DNA of 64,000 nucleotides from Pseudomonas sp. MM211 (lineage in GTDB: Bacteria; Pseudomonadota; Gammaproteobacteria; Pseudomonadales; Pseudomonadaceae): the NCBI RefSeq assembly GCF_020386635.1, contig NZ_CP081942.1, positions 4,030,001 to 4,094,000 on the forward strand. The letters are read 5' to 3'. Numbering within the stretch: the first letter of the stretch is position 1; every line of letters starts with the position of its first letter. Below, one piece after another: positions 30,347 to 40,373 of the stretch. The notes below the pieces were generated by a model. It saw only the letters and a program-made list of their open reading frames with translations. It searched no databases and had not been told where the DNA came from. The position numbers were made by a program, and so were the translations under genes.

Positions 30347-31282
30347 ATGACCAAACACCTTTATATCCAGGACGTCGCCACCCGTGACGGCTTCCAGATC
30401 GAAGCGGCCTTCGTGCCGACCGAAGCCAAGATCGCCCTCATCGACAAGCTGTCGCAGACCGGCCTGGCGAAGATCGAAGTCACTTCGTTCACCTCGCCCA
30501 AGGCGATTCCCAACCTGCGCGATGCCGAAGAAGTGATGCGCGGCATTCAGCGTGTCGACGGTGTGGAATACACCGTGCTGGTACCCAATGTACGCGGCTG
30601 CGAACGGGCACTGTCGTGCCAGGTGGATGAGATCAACCTGGTGATGTCGGCCAGTGACACCCACGGCCTGGCCAACCTGCGCATGACGCCGGAACAGTCC
30701 CTGGCCCAGTTTCGCGAGATCATCGAAGCCACTCGCGGCAGCGGGGTGTTCATCAATGCATCGCTGTCGACCACCTTCGGCTGTCCCTTCGAGGGCGCGG
30801 TGCCCGAGGCGCGCGTTCAGGAGTTGACCCAGCGACTGCTCGATCTCGGCGTTCAGGGCGTAACCCTCTGTGACACCACCGGTATGGCCGATCCAGCCCA
30901 GGTCGAACGCATCTGTCGCGAGTCGCTGCAGCGCTGGCCCGAGGCGGTGTTCACCGCGCATTTCCACAATACCCGTGGCATGGGCCTGGCCAACGCCCTG
31001 GCAGCGCTGAATGCCGGCATCGACCGCTTCGACGCATCGCTCGGCGGGCTCGGCGGCTGCCCCTATGCGCCAGGCGCCAGCGGCAATATCTGCACGGAAG
31101 ATCTGGTACACATGTTCCAGCGCATGGGCCTGGATACCGGTGTCGACCTTGATGCGCTACTGGCAGCGGCGGCCGCCCTGCCCGAGCTGATCGGCCATGA
31201 CGTGCCGGGCGCGATCCTCAAGGCCGGCACTTCAGAGCGCCGTTATCCGAAACCGAAATGGATGAGCGAAGAGAACGCCTGA
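30347..31282 (+). CDS. mvaB: Hydroxymethylglutaryl-CoA lyase family protein
   Basis: 311 residues. Cleaves HMG-CoA to acetyl-CoA and acetoacetate; cytosolic TIM barrel with divalent metal. QDVATRDGFQIE (catalytic Arg/Asp start), VEVTSFTSPKAIPNL, CDTTGMADP, metal His pair in TAHFHNTRGMG, and the Cys signature GGLGGCPYAPGASGN. Start at ATG 30347 matches family length. Follows a family III CoA-transferase, so together they can activate and cleave a free HMG-type acid. Leucine catabolism is less likely because no liu genes are nearby. Confidence 0.88.
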   Translation: MTKHLYIQDVATRDGFQIEAAFVPTEAKIALIDKLSQTGLAKIEVTSFTSPKAIPNLRDAEEVMRGIQRVDGVEYTVLVPNVRGCERALSCQVDEINLVMSASDTHGLANLRMTPEQSLAQFREIIEATRGSGVFINASLSTTFGCPFEGAVPEARVQELTQRLLDLGVQGVTLCDTTGMADPAQVERICRESLQRWPEAVFTAHFHNTRGMGLANALAALNAGIDRFDASLGGLGGCPYAPGASGNICTEDLVHMFQRMGLDTGVDLDALLAAAAALPELIGHDVPGAILKAGTSERRYPKPKWMSEENA

Positions 31283-31313
31283 TCGCGGATGTGGCTGTTA
31301 TTCCACCACCATC

Positions 31314-31377
31314 CCCGGGTATCGCTACGCTCAACGCCGGGCTACATGCTGGATGTAGGAGCCCGCTTGCGGGCGAA
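31314..31377. repeat. Dispersed repeat plus single REP
   Basis: 31314-31345 (CCCGGGTATCGCTACGCTCA...) is the inverted counterpart of the repeat at 36360-36391. A REP copy (GTAGGAGCCCGCTTGCGGGC) follows at 31355. They lie in the convergent gap between HMG-CoA lyase and the EmrB-type gene. Confidence 0.8.
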
Positions 31378-31454
31378 GCGATTGCGGCCATTCAGAACAA
31401 TCCGCATCACGGCAGCCAATCGCAGGCTCATTCATTAGCACGTGAACGCGGCTT

Positions 31455-32984
31455 TCAATGCCCGCCGCCCGACTCCGCTGCGCCCTTGGCGGAGAACGGT
31501 GGTTTGGCCAGGTAGATGATCAGGATCAGGCCAAAGAACAGCCAGCCCATCAACGTGAAGTAATCCACGGTCGAGAGCATGTAGGCCTGACTCTCCACCA
31601 CCCGATCGATCTGCAGGTAGGCCGATTGCGAGGCGCCGCCGAGCTGTTCCAGATACTGGTGAGTGGCCGGGTCGTAGGGCGTGACGTGCTCGGTCAGTTG
31701 CGCGTGGTGATAGATCTCCCGCCGATGCCAGATCCAGGTGGTCAGCGACGAGGCGAAGCTGCCGCCCAGCACGCGCAGGAAGGTGGCCAGGCCGGAGCCG
31801 TCGGCGATGTCCTTCGGCGGCAGGCTGGAGAGCAGAATGCTGGTGGTGGGCATGAAGAACAGCGCGATTCCCAGGCCCATGAACACTTGCACCTCGGCGA
31901 TATGCCGATAGTCCACCTCGGTGTTGAACGAGGCCCGCATGAAGCACGACGCGCCAATCACCAGAAACGATCCGCCGGCCAGCAGGCGCAGGTCGAACTT
32001 GTGCGCGTACTTGCCCACCAGCGGCGACAGGAACAGCGGCAGGATGCCGATCGGCGCTGCCGCGAGCCCAGCCCAGATCGGCGTGTAACCCAACTGGGTC
32101 TGCAACCACTGCGGCAGCAGCAAGTTGATGCCGAAGAACCCGGAGTAACCGAGCACCAGCGCCAGGGTGCCGAAGGTGAAGTTGCGGTACATGAACAGGC
32201 GCAGGTTGATGATCGGATGCTGATCGGTCAGCTCCCAGATCACCAACGCCACCAGCGAGACCACCGACACGGCCGTACCGATCTGGATGAAAGTCGACTC
32301 GAACCAGTCCAGGTCGTTGCCCTTGTCGAGCACCACCTGCAGCATGCCGACACCCAGTACCAGCAGCGCCAGGCCGATGTAGTCGATGGGCTGGTGGACG
32401 ATGGTCTCCGGCCGTTTGCGCAGCTGCGCCCAGACCACGAAGGTGGCCAGAATGCCGATCGGTATGTTGATGAAGAAGATCCACGGCCAGCTGTAACTGT
32501 CGGTAATCCAGCCGCCGGCAATCGGCCCGATGATCGGTGCGACCACCGTGACCATTGCCAGCAGCGCCAAGGCCATACCCCGCTTGGCGCTGGGAAAGAT
32601 CGCCAGCAGCAGCGTCTGCGCCATCGGGTACAGCGGGCCGGCGACCAACCCCTGCAGGGCGCGGAACACCACCAGTTCGGGCATCGAACGGGCGATCCCG
32701 CAGAGAAACGAGGTGATCACGAACAGCACCACCGCGGCGAGGAACAGCTTCACCTCGCCAAAGCGCCGCGCCAGCCAGCCGGTCAGCGGCAAGGCGATGG
32801 CGTTGCACACGGCGAACGAGGTGATCACCCAGGTGCCCTGCTCCGAGCTGACGCCCAGGTTGCCGGAAATGGTCGGCAGGGCGACGTTGGCGATGGTGGT
32901 GTCGAGCACCTGCATGAAGGTCGCCAGGGAGATGCCGATGGTGGCCAGCAGCATGCTGGCCGGGCGAAAGTTGGCGTCGCTCAT
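31455..32984 (-). CDS. emrB: DHA2 family multidrug MFS exporter, EmrB type
   Basis: 509 residues, 14 TM helices. LDTTIANVALPTISGNLG and RALQGLVAGPLYPMAQTLLL are DHA2/EmrB signatures (motifs D1 and C-like). Its ATG is one base past the stop of the upstream adaptor gene, so the two are coupled. With the adaptor and the outer-membrane factor it forms a tripartite pump. Substrate unknown; likely hydrophobic or aromatic toxins by analogy with EmrAB. Confidence 0.93.
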   Translation of the reverse strand: MSDANFRPASMLLATIGISLATFMQVLDTTIANVALPTISGNLGVSSEQGTWVITSFAVCNAIALPLTGWLARRFGEVKLFLAAVVLFVITSFLCGIARSMPELVVFRALQGLVAGPLYPMAQTLLLAIFPSAKRGMALALLAMVTVVAPIIGPIAGGWITDSYSWPWIFFINIPIGILATFVVWAQLRKRPETIVHQPIDYIGLALLVLGVGMLQVVLDKGNDLDWFESTFIQIGTAVSVVSLVALVIWELTDQHPIINLRLFMYRNFTFGTLALVLGYSGFFGINLLLPQWLQTQLGYTPIWAGLAAAPIGILPLFLSPLVGKYAHKFDLRLLAGGSFLVIGASCFMRASFNTEVDYRHIAEVQVFMGLGIALFFMPTTSILLSSLPPKDIADGSGLATFLRVLGGSFASSLTTWIWHRREIYHHAQLTEHVTPYDPATHQYLEQLGGASQSAYLQIDRVVESQAYMLSTVDYFTLMGWLFFGLILIIYLAKPPFSAKGAAESGGGH

Positions 32985-32985
32985 G

Positions 32986-34182
32986 TCAGCCCTGCTTCGC
33001 CTGAGTGGCGGTCGAGGCCTGGGCCGGGCCATTGGCGTGAATGATGCGTTCGATCAGCGCATCGGCCTCGACCAGCGGCGCGTCGTAGACAGCGGTGCTG
33101 AAGCGCGGCTCGCTTGGCATCTGGGTGGACAGCTGGGCACCGCTCTGGTCATGCAGATCCACGGTCACCGCGGTGGACAGGCCGATACGCAGCGGATGGC
33201 TCTGCAGTGCTTCTTCATCCAGGCGGATGCGCACGGGCAAGCGCTGCACGATCTTGATCCAGTTGCCGCTGGCGTTCTGCGCCGGCAGCAGGGAGAAGGC
33301 ACTGCCCGTGCCTACGCCGAGGCTCTCGACGTGGCCCTGATAGGTCACTTCATCGCCATACAGATCGGCCTCGACAGTCACCGGTTGGCCGATGCGCATC
33401 TCGCGCAGCTGGGTTTCCTTGAAGTTGGCGTCGATCCAGATTTCATGCAGCGGCACCACGGCCATCAACGCGGTACCGGGCTGAATGCGGCTACCAACCT
33501 GTACCGAACGGCGTGCCACGTAACCGCTGACCGGCGCCACCAGGGTGCTACGGGCGTTGTTGAGGAAGGCCTGGCGCAGTTGTGCGGCGGCACTTTTCAC
33601 GTCCGGGTGGGAGGCGATCACGGTGTCATCGACCAGCGCCTGGTTGGTATCGAGCTGCTGCTGGGCGGAGGTCAGCGCACTCTGCGCACTGCTCAGGGTG
33701 TCCTGGGCGTGGGCCAGCTCCTCACGGGAAATCGCCCCCTTACTGGCCAGGGTCACGCGTCGTTGGTAGTCGGCCTTGGCGCGCTGCACGTCGATCTTGC
33801 GCGAGGCCACCTGGGCCTTGTAGCTGTCGACATTGCTGAACAGCCCGCGCACTTGACGCACCGTACGCGCCAGGTTGGCCTCGGCGCTCTGCTGGGCCAC
33901 TTGGGTGTCGGCCGGGTCCAGCCACACCAGCGGCTGACCGGCTTCGACATAGTCACCGTCATCCACGGCGATGCGCGTGACGGTGCCGGTGATCTGCGGA
34001 GTGATCTGCACCAGATTGCCGCCAACATAGGCGTCGTCGGTCTCTTCGTAGAAACGGCCGTACAGCTCGTGGTAGGCGAAGATCGCCACGCTGCACAGCA
34101 CGACGATGACGCCGAGGCCCAGCAGGAGGCGTTTGCGTTTGCCCGAATTAGGAGCAGCGGGAGTGGCTTGAGATTCGGTCAT
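32986..34182 (-). CDS. emrA: EmrA-type membrane fusion protein
   Basis: 398 residues: short cytoplasmic N-terminus, one TM helix (about 20-38), biotinyl-lipoyl half (TDDAYVGGNLVQITPQITGTVTRIAVDDGDYVEAGQPL), a long helical hairpin, then RSTLVAPVSGYVARRSVQVGSRIQPGTALMAVVP and a beta-barrel domain. It spans the periplasm to link the pump with its outer-membrane channel. Confidence 0.93.
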   Translation of the reverse strand: MTESQATPAAPNSGKRKRLLLGLGVIVVLCSVAIFAYHELYGRFYEETDDAYVGGNLVQITPQITGTVTRIAVDDGDYVEAGQPLVWLDPADTQVAQQSAEANLARTVRQVRGLFSNVDSYKAQVASRKIDVQRAKADYQRRVTLASKGAISREELAHAQDTLSSAQSALTSAQQQLDTNQALVDDTVIASHPDVKSAAAQLRQAFLNNARSTLVAPVSGYVARRSVQVGSRIQPGTALMAVVPLHEIWIDANFKETQLREMRIGQPVTVEADLYGDEVTYQGHVESLGVGTGSAFSLLPAQNASGNWIKIVQRLPVRIRLDEEALQSHPLRIGLSTAVTVDLHDQSGAQLSTQMPSEPRFSTAVYDAPLVEADALIERIIHANGPAQASTATQAKQG

Positions 34183-34191
34183 GGCGAGTAC

Positions 34192-35637
34192 TCAGCGTGC
34201 GGAAGTGGATGACGGAGCGGCAGCTTCGAAGCCACCACCCAGGGCCTGCATCAGCAGCACCGAAGCGTCGATACGCTCGGCACGCAGATTGGCCAGTTGA
34301 CGTTCGCTCTGCAGCAGTTGCTGCTCGACGCTCAGCGCATCGAGGTAATTGCCGATGCCATCGGCATAGCGCTGCATGGCGATGTCGTAGGAACTGCGGG
34401 CGATGTCACGGGCCCGTTGTTGCTGCTCGATCTGCTGTTCGAGGGAACGGATGCGGCTGATGCCATCACCGATATCGCCCAGGGCGCCGACCAGGGTCTG
34501 GTTGTACTGCGCCACGGCCACGTCGTAATCGGCGTTGCGCCCAGCCAGCGCGGCGCGCCGGGCGCCCCCGTCGAAGATCGGCAGGCTGAGGGCCGGGCCG
34601 ACGCTGAAGAAGCGGCTGGCGCCACCGAACATGGCATCGCCGAGCAGCGATTTGCTGCCTGCGGCAACGCTCAGGTTGAGGTTGGGGTAGAAGTCGGCCT
34701 TGCTGGCATCGATGTCGCGGGTGGCTGCCTCGACGCGCCAACGCGCAGCGACCAGGTCAGGGCGACGACCGAGCAGTTCGGCCGGCACGTTGGCCGGCAG
34801 GCTGACCGCCGTGGGGGCGATCAGCTGCGGCCGGGGCAGCGTGGCGCCGCGATCCGGGCCCTGGCCGAGCATCACGGCCAGGCGGATGCGCGCGCTGTCC
34901 ACCTGCTGGGTGGCGGCGGTCAGGCTGGCTTCGGCGGCGGCTTCCAGGCTCTGGGTCTGTTGCAACTGGTATTCGCTGTCGAGGCCGGCATCGACCCGGC
35001 TGCGGGCCAGGTCGAGCATGTCGCGGCTGCGCTTGAGGTCCTGCTCGGCAAGATCCTGAGTGGCGTAGGCCAGGCCGAGGTCGTTGTAGGCGCGGGTGAC
35101 GTCCGCAGCCAGGGTCAGGCGCGCACCCTGGCGATCCACCTCACTGGCACGGGCACGGCCCAGCGCCGCTTCCCAGGCGGCACGCTCGCCACCCCAGAGA
35201 TCGAAGCGGTAGCCACCCTCCAGCGACAGACTGCGCAAAGTGCCGTAGCGCCCGCCCTGCCCGCTGGGGTCATCGACCCGGGCAGAGCGTGAGCGGGTGA
35301 CGTTGGCATTGGCATCCAGAGTCGGCTGGCGCTGCGCATCGGCAGCCAGCACGGCAGCGTTGGCTTGGCGGGCACGGGCATCAGCGACCTGCAGATCCGG
35401 GTTGCTGCGCAGAGCTTCTTCGATCAGCCCGCTCAACTGCGCATCACCCAGGCGATTCCACCAGTCGCTCGCCGGCCAGGCAGCCGGCGACAGGTTCGCG
35501 GTAAAGGTCTGCCCCTGCAGACTGGCGGCATTCAGGGTATGACCTTCGGTATGCAGGCCCTCCTGCGAGGCACAGCCGGCCAGCAGCAAAGCGCTGAAAA
35601 TCAGGGTCAGTGGGGTACGCAACGGCATGGTGTTCAT
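34192..35637 (-). CDS. Outer-membrane factor lipoprotein of the RND/EmrAB type (NodT family)
   Basis: About 481 residues. Lipoprotein signal MNTMPLRTPLTLIFSALLLAGC, with Cys as the lipidation site. Two TolC-like repeats: WWNRLGDAQLSGLIEEALRSNPDLQVADARARQANA and AELLGRRPDLVAARWRVEAATRDIDASKADFYPNLNLS, both typical of OprM/NodT proteins. Start choice among ATGs at 35640, 35637 and 35628 rests on AGGAGA spacing; 35637 seems best. It overlaps the marR stop. Confidence 0.9.
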   Translation of the reverse strand: MNTMPLRTPLTLIFSALLLAGCASQEGLHTEGHTLNAASLQGQTFTANLSPAAWPASDWWNRLGDAQLSGLIEEALRSNPDLQVADARARQANAAVLAADAQRQPTLDANANVTRSRSARVDDPSGQGGRYGTLRSLSLEGGYRFDLWGGERAAWEAALGRARASEVDRQGARLTLAADVTRAYNDLGLAYATQDLAEQDLKRSRDMLDLARSRVDAGLDSEYQLQQTQSLEAAAEASLTAATQQVDSARIRLAVMLGQGPDRGATLPRPQLIAPTAVSLPANVPAELLGRRPDLVAARWRVEAATRDIDASKADFYPNLNLSVAAGSKSLLGDAMFGGASRFFSVGPALSLPIFDGGARRAALAGRNADYDVAVAQYNQTLVGALGDIGDGISRIRSLEQQIEQQQRARDIARSSYDIAMQRYADGIGNYLDALSVEQQLLQSERQLANLRAERIDASVLLMQALGGGFEAAAPSSTSAR

Positions 35638-36104
35638 CATTCTCCTGGCACATGCGGCAACGCATCGGCGGCCATCAGCATTTTTTTCAACAGGCGTTGG
35701 AATTCGTCGAGTTCGGCGCGGCTCAGGCAGCCAGTCAGCTCATTGGTGGCATCCGCGGCGATCTGCGGCACCCGCACGCCGAGGGCATTGCCCGCCTCGG
35801 TGAGCGTGAGGCGCACCTGGCGGCGATCCTCAACGCTGCGCTCGCGAGTCAGCAGGCCCTTCTGCTCCAGGCGGTCGAGCATGCGGGTCATCGCCCCGCT
35901 GTCGAGGCTGAGCAGGCGGACCAGATCGGCGGGGCTACTGGCGCGGCTCTGACTGATCAGCAGCACCACCTTGAACTGCGCGGCAGTGACGCCGTGATCC
36001 ACCAGATAGCGCTCCAGCATGCGGTCCTTGAGCTGATTGATCAGCGCAATGAGGTGGCCGGGTGAGTGCTGCAGCGAGAACCGCTCGCGGTCGAAATGTG
36101 GCAT
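35637..36104 (-). CDS. MarR family repressor of the efflux operon
   Basis: 155 residues; winged-helix MarR core: GVTAAQFKVVLLISQSRASSPADLVRLLSLDSGAMTRMLDRLEQKGLLTRERSVEDRRQVRLTLTEAG. It is the first gene of a marR-outer membrane factor-emrA-emrB operon with overlapping genes. Two identical palindromes just upstream suggest autorepression relieved by a ligand of the pump. Confidence 0.92.
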   Translation of the reverse strand: MPHFDRERFSLQHSPGHLIALINQLKDRMLERYLVDHGVTAAQFKVVLLISQSRASSPADLVRLLSLDSGAMTRMLDRLEQKGLLTRERSVEDRRQVRLTLTEAGNALGVRVPQIAADATNELTGCLSRAELDEFQRLLKKMLMAADALPHVPGE

Positions 36105-36114
36105 CGGAAATTAC

Positions 36115-36156
36115 CTGCCCAGGCAGTGAATGCCATGCAGATTACTGCCCAGGCAG
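36115..36156. promoter_or_regulatory. Twin operators of the MarR repressor
   Basis: CTGCCCAGGCAG, a perfect 12-bp palindrome, occurs at 36115-36126 and 36145-36156, each inside the wider TTAC.GCCCAGGCAG.GAA context. The centres are exactly 30 bp apart, close to three helical turns, and the nearer one is 11 bases from the marR start codon. Confidence 0.75.
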
Positions 36157-36359
36157 CGAACAGCCCAATTACATTTCGTAATACTTGTTATCAATTTCAG
36201 AAATACTTTGAAATATTCAAGGGTTTTGAAAGGACTGCTTGGGGCTGGGTGGGTTCAGGGGATTTGTTGGGAGGAAGATGATTGCGGGGGAGATTAGAGG
36301 GGGCTTGCAACAGGGGCGATGGCCCTGGGTTTCGCGGGCTCAATCCAGGCTACGGTCGG

Positions 36360-36391
36360 GTAGCCCGGCGTCGAGCGAAGCGACACCCGGG
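36360..36391. repeat. Dispersed repeat, inverted copy of 31314-31345
   Basis: GTAGCCCGGCGTCGAGCGAA.. ending ACCCGGG. The rest of the 36157-36444 gap (A/T-rich near 36170-36220, G-rich near 36240-36300) shows no gene; the A/T-rich part probably contains the marR promoter. Confidence 0.75.
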
Positions 36392-36444
36392 ATCAGTGGC
36401 AGATGCGATTCAGCTGAGCCGTTGCGCATTTCAATGCGCCGTCC

Positions 36445-37113
36445 TCATTCCACAAAGGTGCAGAAAGCCTCCAGGGGCAGGCGCTCGCTGACCAGTCGAT
36501 TGACCGGCGCTTCAGGGTCGGCATAGCCCACGGCGATGGCGCAATGCAGCATGTGCTCGGCAGGTATCGACAGAAAACGCTCGACGCTCAGGTGGTAGCG
36601 CGCCCAGCAAGCCTGCGGGCAGCTGTCCAGGCCGTGTTCCTTGAGCAGCAACATCAGGCTCTGCTGATACATGCCCAGATCAGCCCACTGCCCCGGCCCC
36701 ATGCAGCGGTCGACCGAGAAGAACAGCGCACAGGGCGCCTCGAAGAAGCGAAAATTGCGGGCGAACCAGGCCAGCCGCGCAGCCTTGTCTTCACGGCCAA
36801 TGCCGAGCAGCGCGTACATCTGCTCGCCTACTTCGAACCGTGAGGTGCGGTAGGGCTCCTGCAGCGGCTGCGGGTAGACCTGATAATCCGCCGGATCGGG
36901 TTGGGGATCGTCCTCCAGCCGCAGTGTGATGTGTTGACGGAAACGCTCCAGCGCCTCGCCCTGCAGCACATGGATGCGCCAAGGCTGCAGGTTGCCACTG
37001 GAAGGCGCGCGGGCTGCCTGTTCGAGCAATTCGCGTAACAATTCAGTCGCCACCGGGCGATCCAAAAAGGCCCGTGTACTGCGCCGCTCACGTAGCGCCT
37101 GGCTGACGTTCAT
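36445..37113 (-). CDS. Nitroreductase family flavoprotein
   Basis: 222 residues. FMN-binding nitroreductase fold: QALRERRSTRAFLDRPV (phosphate-contacting RRS.R), APSSGNLQPWRIHVL (flavin loop), and HCAIAVGYADPEAPVNR at the end. Uses NAD(P)H to reduce nitro compounds, quinones or similar; natural substrate unknown. Transcribed with, but separated by an intergenic terminator from, dctP2 downstream genes; its relation to the efflux operon is only proximity. Confidence 0.85.
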   Translation of the reverse strand: MNVSQALRERRSTRAFLDRPVATELLRELLEQAARAPSSGNLQPWRIHVLQGEALERFRQHITLRLEDDPQPDPADYQVYPQPLQEPYRTSRFEVGEQMYALLGIGREDKAARLAWFARNFRFFEAPCALFFSVDRCMGPGQWADLGMYQQSLMLLLKEHGLDSCPQACWARYHLSVERFLSIPAEHMLHCAIAVGYADPEAPVNRLVSERLPLEAFCTFVE

Positions 37114-37151
37114 CCGCTCTCCTCGCTTGTAATGAATACGCCATCAAAACA

Positions 37152-37179
37152 AAGGCCGCCTCCTGATGGAAGCGGCCTT
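37152..37179 (-). terminator. Rho-independent terminator after dctP2
   Basis: AAGGCCGC pairs with GCGGCCTT around 12 bases, followed on the minus strand by TGTTTTG. It lies 28-55 bases downstream of the dctP2 stop. Confidence 0.75.
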
Positions 37180-37206
37180 GGGTGCTGCCTCTACGTTCGC
37201 CAGCAA

Positions 37207-39125
<1,919 letters not shown>

Positions 39126-39212
39126 TTTTGTTTCCCTCTCAGTGCATGAACTGCGCGGCCCACAGCGGCGCCGCACTCGATAATGGGTAGAAACCTGGCC
39201 GGAGCCGGTTAT

Positions 39213-40337
39213 TCAAAAAACGATCAGGTCACGCAGCCCACTGCCACTGGCCAATCGGTCGAAGCCGGCATTGATATCGTCGAGCTTGAGCTTTTCGCCG
39301 ATCAAGCGGTTCACCGGCAGCTTGCCGGCCCGGTAAAGCCCCACGTAGCGCGGGATGTCGCGAGCGGGTATGCAGGAGCCGATGTAACTGCCCTTGATCG
39401 TCCGTTCCTCGGCGGTCAGCGACAGCTGCTGCAACGGCCACTGATCGTTTGGGTGGGGCAGCCCGGCGGTCACCGTGGTGCCGCCACGTCGGGTAGCGGC
39501 GTAAGCCAGCTGCATCGCCGGCACCGAACCGGCGAACTCAAAGGCGTAGTCGACACCGCCCTTGGTCAGTTCGCGAATGCGTGCCACGGCATCGGCATCC
39601 CGCGCATTCACCACATGGGTCGCGCCCAGCGCCAGAGCCAGGTCGAGCTTGCTGTCATGCACGTCCACCGCCACGATCGGGTTGGCGCCCGCCGCCAGCG
39701 CACCAAGCAAGGCGCTGAGGCCTACGCCCCCCAAACCGACGATCAGCGCTGACGCGCCGGGACGAACCTGGCCGGTATTGACCACCGCGCCGACGCCGGT
39801 AAGCACCGCGCAGCCGAACACAGCCGCCTCGACCGGATCAATATCGTCGCCAATCGGGATGCACGAGCGGGCGGAAACCACCGCGTACTCGGAGAATGCC
39901 GAGACGCCGCAATGGTGATTGACCGTCGCCCCGGCCTGGCTCAGGCGATGCCCGCCCTGCAGCAGCTCGCCCTTGCCATTGGCGCCATTGCCGGGTTCGC
40001 AGAGTGCTGGGCGGCCCTCCATGCAGGGCGAGCAGTGACCACAGCTGGGCACGAAGACCAACGCGACTTTCTGCCCGGGGCGTACGTTGTCGACGCCGGA
40101 ACCGACTTCGACCACCTCGCCGCTGGCTTCATGCCCAAGGGCCATGGGCAGCGGGCGCGGACGAACGCCGGTGATGACCGACAGATCGGAATGGCAGAGG
40201 CCGGCGGCAATCATCTTCACCAGCACCTCGCCCGGCCCAGGCGGGGCCAGTTCGAGTTCGCTGATAACCAGCGGCTTGCTGTCCGCGAAAGGGCCTTCGG
40301 CGACCATTTCACGGAGTACGGCGGAGCGGATTTTCAT
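39213..40337 (-). CDS. Zinc-dependent alcohol dehydrogenase (MDR, class III-like)
   Basis: 374 residues. Catalytic zinc ligands CHSD and GHEASGEV, structural zinc loop CGHCSPCMEGRPALC (four Cys present), NAD motif GLGGVGLSALLGAL and following VDVHDSKLDLA (Asp, NAD-specific). Sequence style resembles class III or benzyl/aryl alcohol dehydrogenases. Lies between ALDH and SDR genes, consistent with alcohol to aldehyde to acid. Confidence 0.9.
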   Translation of the reverse strand: MKIRSAVLREMVAEGPFADSKPLVISELELAPPGPGEVLVKMIAAGLCHSDLSVITGVRPRPLPMALGHEASGEVVEVGSGVDNVRPGQKVALVFVPSCGHCSPCMEGRPALCEPGNGANGKGELLQGGHRLSQAGATVNHHCGVSAFSEYAVVSARSCIPIGDDIDPVEAAVFGCAVLTGVGAVVNTGQVRPGASALIVGLGGVGLSALLGALAAGANPIVAVDVHDSKLDLALALGATHVVNARDADAVARIRELTKGGVDYAFEFAGSVPAMQLAYAATRRGGTTVTAGLPHPNDQWPLQQLSLTAEERTIKGSYIGSCIPARDIPRYVGLYRAGKLPVNRLIGEKLKLDDINAGFDRLASGSGLRDLIVF

Positions 40338-40373
40338 TGTTGTTTCTCCAGCGCGAAGTTGTCGGATCGGCGA

